DNA of 64,000 nt from Methylocystis sp. B8. Its GTDB lineage: Bacteria; Pseudomonadota; Alphaproteobacteria; Rhizobiales; Beijerinckiaceae. The notes under the pieces were generated by a model. That model ran no database searches. It was not told the origin of the DNA and saw nothing but the letters and a program-made list of their open reading frames with translations. A program made the position numbers and the translations under genes. The stretch is from assembly GCF_005771425.1 (NCBI RefSeq), contig NZ_VBTZ01000001.1:940023-1004022 (forward strand). The letters are read 5' to 3'. This document shows positions 25,972-34,965 of the stretch, one piece after another; the stretch's first letter is position 1; every line of letters begins with the position of its first letter.

Positions 25972-27060
25972 CTAACCGGCAAGATCGGGAAACAACCCCT
26001 TGAGACCTTCCTCGGTGGCGGCGCAAACGCCGCGCTCGGTGATCAATCCCGTAACGAAACGGGACGGCGTCACGTCGAAACCGAAATTGCGCGCTGGCGA
26101 ACCGTCTGGCGTGAGCTGAATTTCGATCGGCGCGCCGTCGGCGCCGCGGCCGCTGATATGGGTGACTTCTCGCGCGCTGCGCTCTTCGATGGGAATATCG
26201 CGTATTCCGTCGGCGATACGCCAGTCGACGGTCGAAGACGGCAGCGCGACATAAAACGGCACGTCATTGTCGTGCGCCGCGAGCGCCTTGAGGTAAGTGC
26301 CGATCTTGTTGCATACGTCGCCGGCGCGCGTCGTGCGGTCGCTGCCAACGATGATGAGATCGACGAGGCCATGCTGCATCAAATGGCCGCCGGCGTTATC
26401 GGCGACGACAGTGTGCGGGACCTCTTCGCCTAAGAGTTCGAAGGCCGTGAGGCTCGCGCCTTGATTGCGCGGGCGCGTCTCGTCGACCCACACATGAATC
26501 GGCGCGCCCTGCCGCGCGGCGGTGTAGATCGGCGCGAGCGCCGTGCCCCAATCAACCGCGCACAGCCAGCCGGCGTTGCAATGAGTGAGAATGTTGACGG
26601 GGCCGTCGCTGCGCCGCGCTTTGTGGATGAGCTCGGCCCCCGCGCGGCCGATGGCCTGGCAGGCGGCGATGTCTTCTTCCGCGATCTTAGCGGCTTCGGC
26701 ATAGGCGAGATCGGCGCGGTCGGAGACCGGAGCCGCGAGCAGAAGCGCACGCAGCCGGTCCAGCGCCCAGCGCAGATTGACGGCTGTCGGCCGCGTGGCG
26801 AGCAGCGTGGCATGGGCGCTCTTGATGGCCGCGTCGCTCGGATCGCGCCATGCGGCGAGCGCCATGCCATAGGCGCCGGTGACGCCGATCAGCGGCGCGC
26901 CGCGCACTGTCATGTCGCTGATCGCGGCGGCGGCGTCTTCGCAACTCGCGAGCGTTCTGGTCTCAAAACGATGCGGCAGGCCGGTCTGATCGATGACATG
27001 AACCCGCCGCCCGTCCGAGACGGGCCAAATTGTTCTGTAGTCGCGGCCGTTGATTTTCAT
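25972..27060 (-). CDS. mtnA: S-methyl-5-thioribose-1-phosphate isomerase
   Basis: 362 residues from ATG 27060. The fold is eIF2B-like with the catalytic cysteine C161 in NILTHCNAG and the catalytic aspartate D241 in [21 protein letters not shown], nearly the same numbering as the B. subtilis enzyme. It isomerises methylthioribose-1-phosphate in methylthioadenosine recycling. No mtnB, C, D or P gene is nearby, so the fate of the product depends on genes elsewhere or on the adjacent aldolase. Confidence 0.95.
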   Translation of the reverse strand: MKINGRDYRTIWPVSDGRRVHVIDQTGLPHRFETRTLASCEDAAAAISDMTVRGAPLIGVTGAYGMALAAWRDPSDAAIKSAHATLLATRPTAVNLRWALDRLRALLLAAPVSDRADLAYAEAAKIAEEDIAACQAIGRAGAELIHKARRSDGPVNILTHCNAGWLCAVDWGTALAPIYTAARQGAPIHVWVDETRPRNQGASLTAFELLGEEVPHTVVADNAGGHLMQHGLVDLIIVGSDRTTRAGDVCNKIGTYLKALAAHDNDVPFYVALPSSTVDWRIADGIRDIPIEERSAREVTHISGRGADGAPIEIQLTPDGSPARNFGFDVTPSRFVTGLITERGVCAATEEGLKGLFPDLAG

Positions 27061-27180
27061 GCTTCTCGCTTTTTGTCTGCTCAAAAGTCGCGCTTGGCGG
27101 ATTTCGCCAGCCGCGCCATGTTAGAGGGCGCCGCGACGCCATGCTAGAAGGCTTTAAACCGCGGCTGCTTCACTGGACAC

Positions 27181-28380
27181 ATGACGCATAAATTTTTGGC
27201 GCAAAGATTTTCGGTTCGATACGCCGAATCGCTCGGATCGATTACGGCAAAAGACTGGGACGCCTGCGCGAATCCGCGAGGCCCGCCGGATTCGGTCGGC
27301 GAGCGATACAATCCTTTCGTCTCGCATGCGTTCCTGCGCGCGCTTGAAACGTCAAAATCGGTCGGCGGCCGCACTGGCTGGACGCCGGCGCACGCGCTCG
27401 TCGAGGATTCGCTAGGGCGTCTTGTCGCCTGCGCGCCGGCCTATATCAAGACGCATAGCCTCGGCGAATATGTCTTCGACCACAATTGGGCGCGAGCCTA
27501 TGAGCTCGCCGGCGGGAGCTACTATCCGAAAATTCAGGTCGCGGTTCCCTTCACGCCGGTGGCGGGGCGTCGCCTGCTGATTGCGAAGGATGCGCCCGAC
27601 GGCGCGCGCGAGGCGCTGATCGTCGCCTTGCAGGGATTGCGGAAAGCGAGCGGCGCATCCTCCATCCATGTCACATTCTGCACCGAAGATGAGCGCGTCG
27701 CCTTGAGCGGCGCCGCGTTCGTCTACCGCGCCGGAGAACAATTCCACTTCGTCAACGAAGGTTACGGCGACTTCGAGGATTTCCTGTCTCGTCTCACTGC
27801 GCGCAAGCGCAAGGTTATCAAGCGCGAGCGGCGTGAAGCGCTTGGCGATGATATCGCGATCGATCTTCTTACCGGCGCTGACATTCGTTCAGAGCATTGG
27901 GACTCGTTTTTCGAGTTCTACATGGACACTGGCGCGCGCAAATGGGGCAGCCCCTATCTGACCCGCGCCTTCTTCGACGAGATCGGCGCGCGTATGCCGG
28001 ACCGCATCTTGCTGGTGATGGCGCGACGCGGCTCCCGGCACATCGCCGGCGCGATCAATTTCCTTGGAGACGACGCGATCTATGGGCGGAATTGGGGCGC
28101 TGTAGAGGAGGTCCCATTTCTGCACTTTGAGGTCTGCTACTATCAGGCGATCGAATTTGCGATCCGACACGGCTACAAGCGCGTCGAGGCCGGCGCCCAG
28201 GGCGAGCATAAAATCGCGCGCGGCTATCGGCCGGTGATCACCCATTCGGCCCACCACTTCGCCGACTCTCGCTTCGCCGAGGCGGTTTCGGACTATTTAG
28301 CGCGAGAGCGCGAGGCGGTGACGGACTGGGCCGCCGAGCACACGGCCGAGCTTCCTTATAAAGTCGAGAATGGCGGCTGA
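27181..28380 (+). CDS. DUF482 / GNAT-fold family protein (COG3146)
   Basis: A 399-residue cytoplasmic protein. Family stretches include YNPFVSHAFLRALE, GEYVFDHNWARAYE, TARKRKVIKRERR, HLHFEVCYYQ-like FLHFEVCYYQAIEFAI and VEAGAQGEHKIARGY. COG3146 is annotated as a predicted N-acyltransferase with a FemABX-like double GNAT fold. The acceptor is unknown. Anbu starts 89 bases downstream on the same strand, so the two may be co-transcribed. Confidence 0.85.
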   Translation: MTHKFLAQRFSVRYAESLGSITAKDWDACANPRGPPDSVGERYNPFVSHAFLRALETSKSVGGRTGWTPAHALVEDSLGRLVACAPAYIKTHSLGEYVFDHNWARAYELAGGSYYPKIQVAVPFTPVAGRRLLIAKDAPDGAREALIVALQGLRKASGASSIHVTFCTEDERVALSGAAFVYRAGEQFHFVNEGYGDFEDFLSRLTARKRKVIKRERREALGDDIAIDLLTGADIRSEHWDSFFEFYMDTGARKWGSPYLTRAFFDEIGARMPDRILLVMARRGSRHIAGAINFLGDDAIYGRNWGAVEEVPFLHFEVCYYQAIEFAIRHGYKRVEAGAQGEHKIARGYRPVITHSAHHFADSRFAEAVSDYLAREREAVTDWAAEHTAELPYKVENGG

Positions 28381-28469
28381 TTTTGTCGCCCTGTGGCTCC
28401 GCCGCACTTGTGCCCTGGCCTGAAACTTGTAAGTCCTGGACCGTTTGGCGCGAACGGCTGCGGAATCAT

Positions 28470-29228
28470 ATGACCTATTGTTGCGGCATTCTCGTGCGCG
28501 ATGGACTGGTGATGATCGCCGATACGCGCACCAACGCCGGGCTCGACAACATCTCGACCTTCCGCAAGCTGTATCTCTTCGAGCGGCCGGGCGAGCGCGT
28601 GCTGATGCTTGCCGCCTCGGGCAATCTCTCGGTGACTCAGGGCGTCGTCAATCTGATCAGCGACGGAATCGAGGATTCCGAGAGCGGCGTCGTCGAAAAC
28701 GTCATGAACTCTCCCAACATGCTGCATGCCGCGCAGCTCGTGGGGCGCGCCGTGCGCCTGTCGCGCGCCCAGACGGGCAGCGCAGAGGGGGAGCCAGCGG
28801 CGCAAGGCGTCAATTTCGACGTGTCGCTGCTGCTCGGCGGTCAGATTGCCAGCGGTCCGCTCCGTCTCTTCATGATCTACACTGCCGGCAACAGCATCGA
28901 ATGTACTCCCGACACCAACTATCTGCAGATCGGCGAGCACAAATATGGAAAGCCCATTCTCGACCGTGCGGTCACCTATGACACCGACATTTATGACGCG
29001 CTGAAGATTGGGCTCATTTCCATGGATTCGACCATGCGCTCGAATCTTTCGGTCGGCATGCCGATCGATATCGCGCTGCTGCGTCGCGACGCGCTGCAGA
29101 TCGAAGTCTCGACGAGGATCAGTTCGGACGACCTCTATTTTCGTGACTTGCGGAACAGCTGGTCGAAGGCGCTGCGCGAGGCGCATATGGCGATCCCGAA
29201 GCCGCCTTATCGCGGCCACAACGCGTGA
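28470..29228 (+). CDS. Anbu, proteasome-type peptidase homologue (COG3484)
   Basis: 252 residues from ATG 28470. Removal of Met would expose Thr as the Ntn nucleophile (MTYCCGILVRDGLVMIADTR), followed by the conserved aspartate in ADTRTNAG and lysine in FRKLYLF. The C-terminal half carries the typical GEHKYGKPILDR and SMDSTMRSNLSVGMPIDIA. Anbu forms open spiral assemblies related to the 20S core; the substrate is unknown. It usually sits with alpha-E, ATP-grasp and transglutaminase genes, which are absent here. Sua5-type synthase follows with a GTGA overlap. Confidence 0.9.
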   Translation: MTYCCGILVRDGLVMIADTRTNAGLDNISTFRKLYLFERPGERVLMLAASGNLSVTQGVVNLISDGIEDSESGVVENVMNSPNMLHAAQLVGRAVRLSRAQTGSAEGEPAAQGVNFDVSLLLGGQIASGPLRLFMIYTAGNSIECTPDTNYLQIGEHKYGKPILDRAVTYDTDIYDALKIGLISMDSTMRSNLSVGMPIDIALLRRDALQIEVSTRISSDDLYFRDLRNSWSKALREAHMAIPKPPYRGHNA

Positions 29229-30190
29229 CAGTCGTTTTGCCGGCCGACGCCGCAGCGATCGCCCGCGCCGCGGCGATCCTGCGTGAGGGCGGGCTGGTCG
29301 CCTTTCCGACCGAGACCGTCTATGGCCTGGGCGCAGACGCCACGGAGGCATGGGCGGTCGCAAGGATCTATGACGCCAAGGACCGGCCTTCGTTCAATCC
29401 GCTGATCGCTCATGTCGCCGATCTCGACGCCGCGCGCCGGGAGGCGGCGCTGCCTGAGCCCGCATTGCGTCTCGTCGAGGCGTTCTGGCCGGGGGCGCTG
29501 ACGATCGTCGCGCCTGCCGCGCCGAGCGGGTCGGTCTGCGATCTCGCCCGCGCCGGCCTGCCGAGCGTCGCGGTTCGTATTCCCGCACATCCTGTCGCGC
29601 AAGCGCTGTTGGCCGCGGTGGGCCGGCCGATCGCCGCGCCGTCAGCCAACCGCTCCGGCCATGTCAGTCCGGTGACGGCCGCGCATGTCGCCGAAGACCT
29701 TTCGGGCAGGGTCGACATGATCCTGGACGGCGGCCGTACCCCGGCGGGATTGGAGTCGACGATCGTTTCGTTCTGCGAAGATTCTCCCGCTCTGTTGCGC
29801 CCCGGCGCGGTCGCGCGGGAGGCGATCGAGAAAATCCTCGGCGAGAAGCTCGCGGCGCCGGAGCGCGCTGAAATCCTGGGGCCAGGCATGACGCCCTCCC
29901 ATTACGCGCCGGCTGCGCGCCTGCGGCTTGAGGCTCACGAACTCGAAGAAGGCGAGGCGGCGCTCGATTTCGGCGGCAGACTTGCAGCGCGCGCCCAGGC
30001 CGGCGTTTTCGTTCTCGACCTCTCGCCATCGGGCGACCTCGTCGAGGCGGCGGCCAATCTCTTCGCATATTTGCGGGAATTCGACGCGCGCCGCATCGCC
30101 AATGTCGCCGTCGCGCATGTGCCTGAGCGAGGACTGGGCGAGGCGATCAATGATCGGCTGCGGCGCGCCAGCGCGCCGAGGCTCGATTAG
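29225..30190 (+). CDS. L-threonylcarbamoyladenylate synthase (Sua5/YwlC type)
   Basis: A 321-residue protein starting at GTG 29225, overlapping the Anbu stop. The YrdC domain (about 10-195: GGLVAFPTETVYGLGADA, SFNPLIAHV, PSANRSGHVSP) is followed by a linker and a C-terminal Sua5 domain (PGMTPSHYAPAA). It makes threonylcarbamoyl-AMP for t6A37 of tRNA, the substrate later used by MtaB encoded at 9.3 kb. The longer, two-domain length identifies Sua5 rather than TsaC. Confidence 0.93.
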   Translation: MTVVLPADAAAIARAAAILREGGLVAFPTETVYGLGADATEAWAVARIYDAKDRPSFNPLIAHVADLDAARREAALPEPALRLVEAFWPGALTIVAPAAPSGSVCDLARAGLPSVAVRIPAHPVAQALLAAVGRPIAAPSANRSGHVSPVTAAHVAEDLSGRVDMILDGGRTPAGLESTIVSFCEDSPALLRPGAVAREAIEKILGEKLAAPERAEILGPGMTPSHYAPAARLRLEAHELEEGEAALDFGGRLAARAQAGVFVLDLSPSGDLVEAAANLFAYLREFDARRIANVAVAHVPERGLGEAINDRLRRASAPRLD

Positions 30191-30232
30191 ATCAGCTGCG
30201 TTGAGGCGGAATCGCCTAAACGCAGCGTGATC
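30190..30232. repeat. REP-like palindrome, family C
   Basis: Nested inverted repeats GCTGCGTT/AACGCAGC (30195-30202 with 30219-30226) and AGGCG/CGCCT inside, flanked by GATC on both sides. It lies between convergent genes. A half-like copy ending GCAGCGTGATC occurs at 7415-7425 near terC. There is no T run, so it is not a classic intrinsic terminator. Confidence 0.55.
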
Positions 30233-30256
30233 GATTTCAAAAGCTTAGAGCGCGCT

Positions 30257-31294
30257 CTAGGCCGCGAGCGCCGTCGGCGTCGCCGCGCGCAGGCAGAAGT
30301 CCTGCGTCGCTGGCGTCGGCTGACCCTTGACATAGGGGCACTCGTAGCCGCGCGCCGCGAAGTCGCCCGCGCCAACGGCGCACATTTCCACTGCTAGCCG
30401 CGTCAGGCGATTAAGCACGGGCTCGCGCACCCATGAAAACCGCGGCGCATCGTGCGAAACCGCGTGCATCGCCGCCTTGCGGCTCACGTTATTCTCATAG
30501 CTCATGCGCGCCTGCCAGCCAGCCTGCGGCTCCTGCCAATCGTTGACGACGATGACGGGTCCGCGCAGAACGCGCGCATCGCGTTCCGTGCGCTCGATCA
30601 GCGCCATCTCTCCGCGTCTGACGCCCGCGAGGGTGAAGAGCGTCGGACGCGCGAGAGGCGCGCTGGCGATGCAATCGACGGCCTCGTCGAAATTCGCGCA
30701 ATTTTCAAACGCGTAGCGCAGCAGATGGTCCGACGGCCAGCCTTCGCTTGCAAAGGCGTCGTGGAGATTAAGCGCGGCGTCATAAGCGAAGCCGAGCGCG
30801 CCTTGAGTGCGCCGCTTCATCGGCGCCTGATTGATCGAGGCGCAAAAGCGGCCAGGCGCCATGGCGCTGAGCACGCCGACGGCGCCAGGCCAGGTGGCGT
30901 TATAAAATTCGCCGGCTGCGCCAGATTGCCAAGCGATTTCGACAGCCTTGCCGAGACCGTGGAATGGCCAGTCGAGCGTCCGGCGCAGGCGCGGCAGACC
31001 GCGTTCATCCTCATAGGCTTGCGTGGTGCAGGCGAAGAGATAGGACATGTTCAGCGTCATCGCGCCGGGAAAGCCGAGAATGGCGGCGATGCGTTCGAGT
31101 TCGGCGCGATAAGCGGAGGCGGAGCGCTTCAGCCAGTTCGCCGCAATACGGTCGATCGGCGAAAGGCAAACTCGGCTAACCGGCGCGACCATGCCAAGAC
31201 AGGCCTTGCGAAGCGCCGCCGCCGCATCAATCCGCGCCTGCGCATGGGCGACCGGTCCGCCGTCACGCACGTCGAGGAAGGGAATCGCGTCCAT
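30257..31294 (-). CDS. Acid ceramidase/NAAA-like Ntn hydrolase
   Basis: 345 residues without an obvious signal peptide. The segment LFACTTQAYEDERGLP with RRTLDWPF 16 residues after the cysteine resembles the autoprocessing site and following substrate-contact region of acid ceramidase, NAAA and choloylglycine hydrolases; C89 would be the nucleophile after cleavage. Later VVNDWQEP resembles the conserved Asn region, and YENNVSRKAA ends the domain. It probably hydrolyses a linear amide (N-acyl lipid or peptide). Assignment rests on these motifs only. Confidence 0.65.
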   Translation of the reverse strand: MDAIPFLDVRDGGPVAHAQARIDAAAALRKACLGMVAPVSRVCLSPIDRIAANWLKRSASAYRAELERIAAILGFPGAMTLNMSYLFACTTQAYEDERGLPRLRRTLDWPFHGLGKAVEIAWQSGAAGEFYNATWPGAVGVLSAMAPGRFCASINQAPMKRRTQGALGFAYDAALNLHDAFASEGWPSDHLLRYAFENCANFDEAVDCIASAPLARPTLFTLAGVRRGEMALIERTERDARVLRGPVIVVNDWQEPQAGWQARMSYENNVSRKAAMHAVSHDAPRFSWVREPVLNRLTRLAVEMCAVGAGDFAARGYECPYVKGQPTPATQDFCLRAATPTALAA

Positions 31295-31462
31295 GGTCGT
31301 CCTGCTGTCAGAAAAGCGTCATGCAACGGATATGGATTTCACATCCCGCTGTCACAATACAGTAAAAATTTAGGGGCCGTCGCCGCGCTGTAAAGAGGCG
31401 GTCTTTGCTGTCGAATCTGTTACAAAACTTGCCGAGGATGCTGCTTGCTTATCGAGAAACGA

Positions 31463-33097
31463 ATGTCGGACGCCGTTGCCGTCGCTTTTGACGCATTGAA
31501 ATTTCACGCCTCCGCTTTGGAGCGGACGCGGACGCTCGATCTCTTTGCTGAAGACCCGACACGCTTCAAAAATTTCAGCGTCAAGCTCGATGATCTTCTC
31601 TTCGATTTCTCGAAACACCGAGTGACTCGCGAGACGATCGCGCTGCTGATTTCATTGGCCAAGTCACGCAACCTCGACGCAAGGCGCGAAGCGCTATTCT
31701 CTGGCGAACCCATCAACAATACCGAGAAGCGCGCCGCCATGCATATGGCGCTGCGCGATCTCTCGCCTCGCCCGCTTCTTGTTGGCGGCGAAAATATGCG
31801 CCCGCTGATCGAAGCTGAGCGCGAAAAAGTTTTCGCCTTCGCGCGCGCGGTTCGCGCTGGCGAGGCGCGCGGCGCGACGGGCGAGGCATTCAGCGACGTC
31901 GTCAATATCGGGATCGGCGGTTCTGATCTCGGCCCTGCGATGGCCTCGCGCGCGCTCCCGCCCTTTTCGGGCGAGGGACCGCATATGCATTTCGTCGCCA
32001 ATGTCGACGGCGCCGATCTCGCCGACACGCTGCAAGATCTCGACCTTGCGCGCACGCTGTTCGTCATCTCGTCGAAAACTTTTACGACGCAGGAGACGAT
32101 GGCGAATGCAAGAAGCGCGCGCGCCCGCGTGGTCGCGGCGCTTGGCGAAACGGCGGTGAAAGCGCATTTCGCGGCCGTCTCGACGCGGCTCGACAAGGTC
32201 GCCGAATTCGGAATCGATCCTGCGCGCGTTTTCGGGTTCTGGGATTGGGTTGGCGGGCGCTATTCGCTTTGGTCTTCGATCGGCCTTGCGCTCGCTATCG
32301 CCGTAGGGCCCGAACACTTCCTGGGGTTTCTGCAAGGTGGCAACGATATCGATAGGCATTTCGTAGAAGCGCCGCTGGAACAAAATATCCCCGCGCTGAT
32401 GGCGCTGCTCGGCGTTTGGCACAGGAACGTTAAGGGGCGCGGCGCGCATGCGGTCATCCCCTATGATCAACGTCTCGCGCGCTTTCCTGCCTATCTGCAA
32501 CAGCTCGACATGGAATCGAACGGCAAGTCGGTGACGCGCGAAGGCGCGCCCGTCCGCTATAAAACCGGCCCCGTGATTTTCGGCGAACCGGGCACAAATG
32601 GGCAGCACGCGTTCTTTCAGCTTCTGCATCAAGGAACCGATATTATTCCGATCGATTTCCTTGTCGCCGCAGAACCGACCGCTGCCGATGAACATCATCA
32701 TGAACTGCTTTTCGCCAATTGTCTGGCGCAGGCCGAAGCCTTTATGCGCGGGAGAACTCTCAAAGAAGCAAAGGCGCAATTGCGCGGGCAGGGGCTGAGC
32801 GAAGAAGAAGTCGATCGGCTTGCGCCGCACAAGGTTTTTCCGGGCGATCGTCCATCGAGCGTGCTGCTCTATCGCCGGCTCGATCCGCGCACGCTTGGTC
32901 GCCTCATCGCGCTTTACGAGCACAAGGTCTTCGTTCAGTCGGTGATCTGGGACATTAACCCTTTCGACCAGTGGGGCGTTGAACTTGGCAAGGAACTCGC
33001 CAACCGTCTGGCGCCGATCATCGAGAACAAGGACGAATCCACGCAAGGGCTGGACGGATCGACGGCCGGGCTAATCGAGTGGCGGCGTTCGCACTAA
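31463..33097 (+). CDS. pgi: Glucose-6-phosphate isomerase
   Basis: 544 residues from ATG 31463. Family signatures are VNIGIGGSDLGP, SKTFTTQETMANA, the active-site stretch QLDMESNGKSV and GEPGTNGQHAFFQLLHQG, and a C-terminal VFVQSVIWDINPFDQWGVE. It interconverts glucose-6-phosphate and fructose-6-phosphate. Both length and motifs are those of the standard proteobacterial enzyme. Confidence 0.97.
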   Translation: MSDAVAVAFDALKFHASALERTRTLDLFAEDPTRFKNFSVKLDDLLFDFSKHRVTRETIALLISLAKSRNLDARREALFSGEPINNTEKRAAMHMALRDLSPRPLLVGGENMRPLIEAEREKVFAFARAVRAGEARGATGEAFSDVVNIGIGGSDLGPAMASRALPPFSGEGPHMHFVANVDGADLADTLQDLDLARTLFVISSKTFTTQETMANARSARARVVAALGETAVKAHFAAVSTRLDKVAEFGIDPARVFGFWDWVGGRYSLWSSIGLALAIAVGPEHFLGFLQGGNDIDRHFVEAPLEQNIPALMALLGVWHRNVKGRGAHAVIPYDQRLARFPAYLQQLDMESNGKSVTREGAPVRYKTGPVIFGEPGTNGQHAFFQLLHQGTDIIPIDFLVAAEPTAADEHHHELLFANCLAQAEAFMRGRTLKEAKAQLRGQGLSEEEVDRLAPHKVFPGDRPSSVLLYRRLDPRTLGRLIALYEHKVFVQSVIWDINPFDQWGVELGKELANRLAPIIENKDESTQGLDGSTAGLIEWRRSH

Positions 33098-33125
33098 GCC
33101 AACCATCATTGCGCCTTCGCCTTGA

Positions 33126-33220
33126 ACTGGATTCCCGATCGGGCCTTTGGCCTGCCGGGAATGACATTCCAGTAGTTGTCATTTCCGACGCACGCAAAGC
33201 GCGCGATCGGGAATCCAACT
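33126..33220. repeat. Intergenic palindromic repeat, family B copies 2 and 3
   Basis: Two units back to back: CTGGATTCCCGATCGGGC to CGGGAATGAC on the + strand, then GTCATTTCCGACGCACGC to GGGAATCC, which is the inverted form. The modules correspond to those at 25864-25950. It lies between the convergent pgi and methyltransferase genes. Confidence 0.7.
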
Positions 33221-33228
33221 CAAGAGCC

Positions 33229-34347
33229 TCACACCGCCTTAGCGACGAGGATGCTTGCAAGGGCAGGCAGCGCGCTGCGCAAGAGTCGAAACTGGCCAAA
33301 GCCTGCTTCGCGCAGCAGCGCCTCGATCTCTTCGACACGGCGCGGCTCGCCGCGGCCCATCGCGAGCGTGTAGAAACCGTAATAGGCGTCGAGCGGCTCG
33401 GCGCCTTTGACGCCTGACATGCCTTCGATGATGAGCAGCGTCGCGCCGGGCGCGAGCGCCTTCCGCATATTGCGCAGGAGCTTGAGCGCGGAAGCGTCGT
33501 CGTGGTCGTGCACGATGCGGATGAGCGTCGCGACGTCGGCGCCTTCCGGCAGAGGATCGTTGAGAAAGTCGCCGCCATGAATGTCTGCGCGATCGAGCAG
33601 GCCGACCTCTTCGAGTCGCTCTTTTGCGCGCGCCGCGACGGCGGGAAGATCGAACAAAGTGAGCTGCAAATGCGGCGCGCGCGCGGCTGCGGCCGCGAGA
33701 AACACGCCTTCGCCGCCGCCGATGTCCAAGAGGCGCCGATGACGCGAAATATCGTAGGCGTCGAGCGCTTCCTGCGCGACCATCGGCTGCGTCGCCGCCA
33801 TGAACGCGCTGTAGGGCGCGACTTGCTGCGCCGATAGCGTTTGGGGCGCGTCGCCATCGGAATAGGGCCAATAGTCGGCGAGCCGTCCGCGCTTTTCTTG
33901 GCGTAGCAGCGCGACGGGATCAATAAGATCGGCGTAAAGCAGCGGCTGGTGTTCGATGACGGTGAGCGCCTGCGGATTGCCGGCGAAGGCCGCGCCGAGC
34001 AGACCAAGCCCGTATGTATCGCCTTTGCGTCGTTCGGCGAGACCGAGCGAAGCGGCGGCGTCGAGAAGGCGGCGCGTCGCGGGTTCGGAAAGCGCAAGTT
34101 TCGTCGCGAGCGCGTCGACGCTTAAGGGGCCGTCGCGCAACACGTCGAAGAGCTTGAGTTGCGCGCAGGCGACGAGAACCTGCGAATAGACGAAGCCGGC
34201 CGCGAGATCGAGCCCGGCGCGCGCGCCGCGCCGCGCCAGCGGGCGCGTGACTGGATTCTTCAGCGCCCAGCGTTGAAATTGCGGATTGGCCACAATCCTG
34301 TCGCGCGCGCTGCGCAATTGTTCGAGCCATTGGTCGAGAAAGTTCAA
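33229..34347 (-). CDS. CrtF-like SAM-dependent O-methyltransferase
   Basis: 372 residues. An N-terminal dimerisation/winged-helix region (FVYSQVLVACAQLKLFDVL, LSEPATRRLLDAAASLGL) is followed by a class I methyltransferase domain with LLDIGGGEGVFL, LTLFDLPAVA and RIVHDHDD. The plan and the N-terminal stretch resemble CrtF (demethylspheroidene O-methyltransferase) and the acetylserotonin/BchU group. No other carotenoid or photosynthesis gene is in the window, so the substrate is open. Confidence 0.78.
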   Translation of the reverse strand: MNFLDQWLEQLRSARDRIVANPQFQRWALKNPVTRPLARRGARAGLDLAAGFVYSQVLVACAQLKLFDVLRDGPLSVDALATKLALSEPATRRLLDAAASLGLAERRKGDTYGLGLLGAAFAGNPQALTVIEHQPLLYADLIDPVALLRQEKRGRLADYWPYSDGDAPQTLSAQQVAPYSAFMAATQPMVAQEALDAYDISRHRRLLDIGGGEGVFLAAAAARAPHLQLTLFDLPAVAARAKERLEEVGLLDRADIHGGDFLNDPLPEGADVATLIRIVHDHDDASALKLLRNMRKALAPGATLLIIEGMSGVKGAEPLDAYYGFYTLAMGRGEPRRVEEIEALLREAGFGQFRLLRSALPALASILVAKAV

Positions 34348-34478
34348 AGCGCTCCCCCAAAGGTGACGGTCTTCGCCTTAGCACGGCGCCGAGGGCTCGT
34401 CTCAGGGCGAGGGTTTCGTCTTAGGGCTCGAGCGGCGTTGCGGCGCAGCGGCCGTTCCTGTAGAAAAGCTGCGCGCCT

Positions 34479-34555
34479 GCGCCCGTAGCTCAGCTGGATA
34501 GAGCGTTGCCCTCCGAAGGCAGAGGTCAGAGGTTCGAATCCTCTCGGGCGCGCCA
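34479..34555 (+). tRNA. tRNA-Arg (anticodon CCG)
   Basis: A complete cloverleaf with encoded CCA: acceptor GCGCCCG/CGGGCGC, D-arm GCTC/GAGC, anticodon stem TTGCC/GGCAG with loop CTCCGAA, T-arm AGAGG-TTCGAAT-CCTCT. It reads CGG codons. Confidence 0.95.
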
Positions 34556-34745
34556 TGCGGCTTTGCAGCGTCACAGCTTGTAATTTTGCCCGTCTGCATT
34601 AAGTGTAACGTATCGAGTTTTCGGCCGAACGATCTTGCTTTCGCTCCCTTGGCGCGCCGGCTCCTGACTTCCTCTCCAGAACTTCGATCCTGAAGCGCTA
34701 CGCAAGTCGTGTGGCGTAGACGGCTTGTTCTTGAAAGGACATGTC

Positions 34746-34958
34746 ATGCAGACCGGTACAGTAAAATGGTTCAACGCCCAAAAAGGCTTTGGCTTCATCC
34801 AGCCGGAGTCCGGCGGACCGGACGTATTCGTCCACATCAGCGCGGTTGAGCGCGCCGGCCTGATGGGCCTCGCGGAAGGCCAAAAGCTCAACTACGAAAT
34901 CGCCATCGATAGGCGCAGCGGAAAGTCCTCGGCGGACCAGTTGCAGATCGCCGCCTAG
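34746..34958 (+). CDS. Cold-shock domain protein (CspA family)
   Basis: A 70-residue single cold-shock domain from ATG 34746 behind AAAGGACATGTC. RNP1 is KGFGFIQP and RNP2 is VFVHISAV, in an OB-fold that binds single-stranded RNA and DNA. The 5' region back to the tRNA is about 190 bases without a gene, long enough for a regulatory leader as in other csp genes. A very strong terminator follows. Confidence 0.95.
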   Translation: MQTGTVKWFNAQKGFGFIQPESGGPDVFVHISAVERAGLMGLAEGQKLNYEIAIDRRSGKSSADQLQIAA

Positions 34959-34965
34959 CCATTGT

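Noticed and set aside
28356-29363. 335-codon open frame on the minus strand
   Set aside because: Antisense to Anbu, which has clear family motifs and a sensible start.
31694-33046. 450-codon open frame on the minus strand
   Set aside because: It lies entirely antisense to pgi, whose product matches its family over the full length; high GC content makes such antisense frames common.
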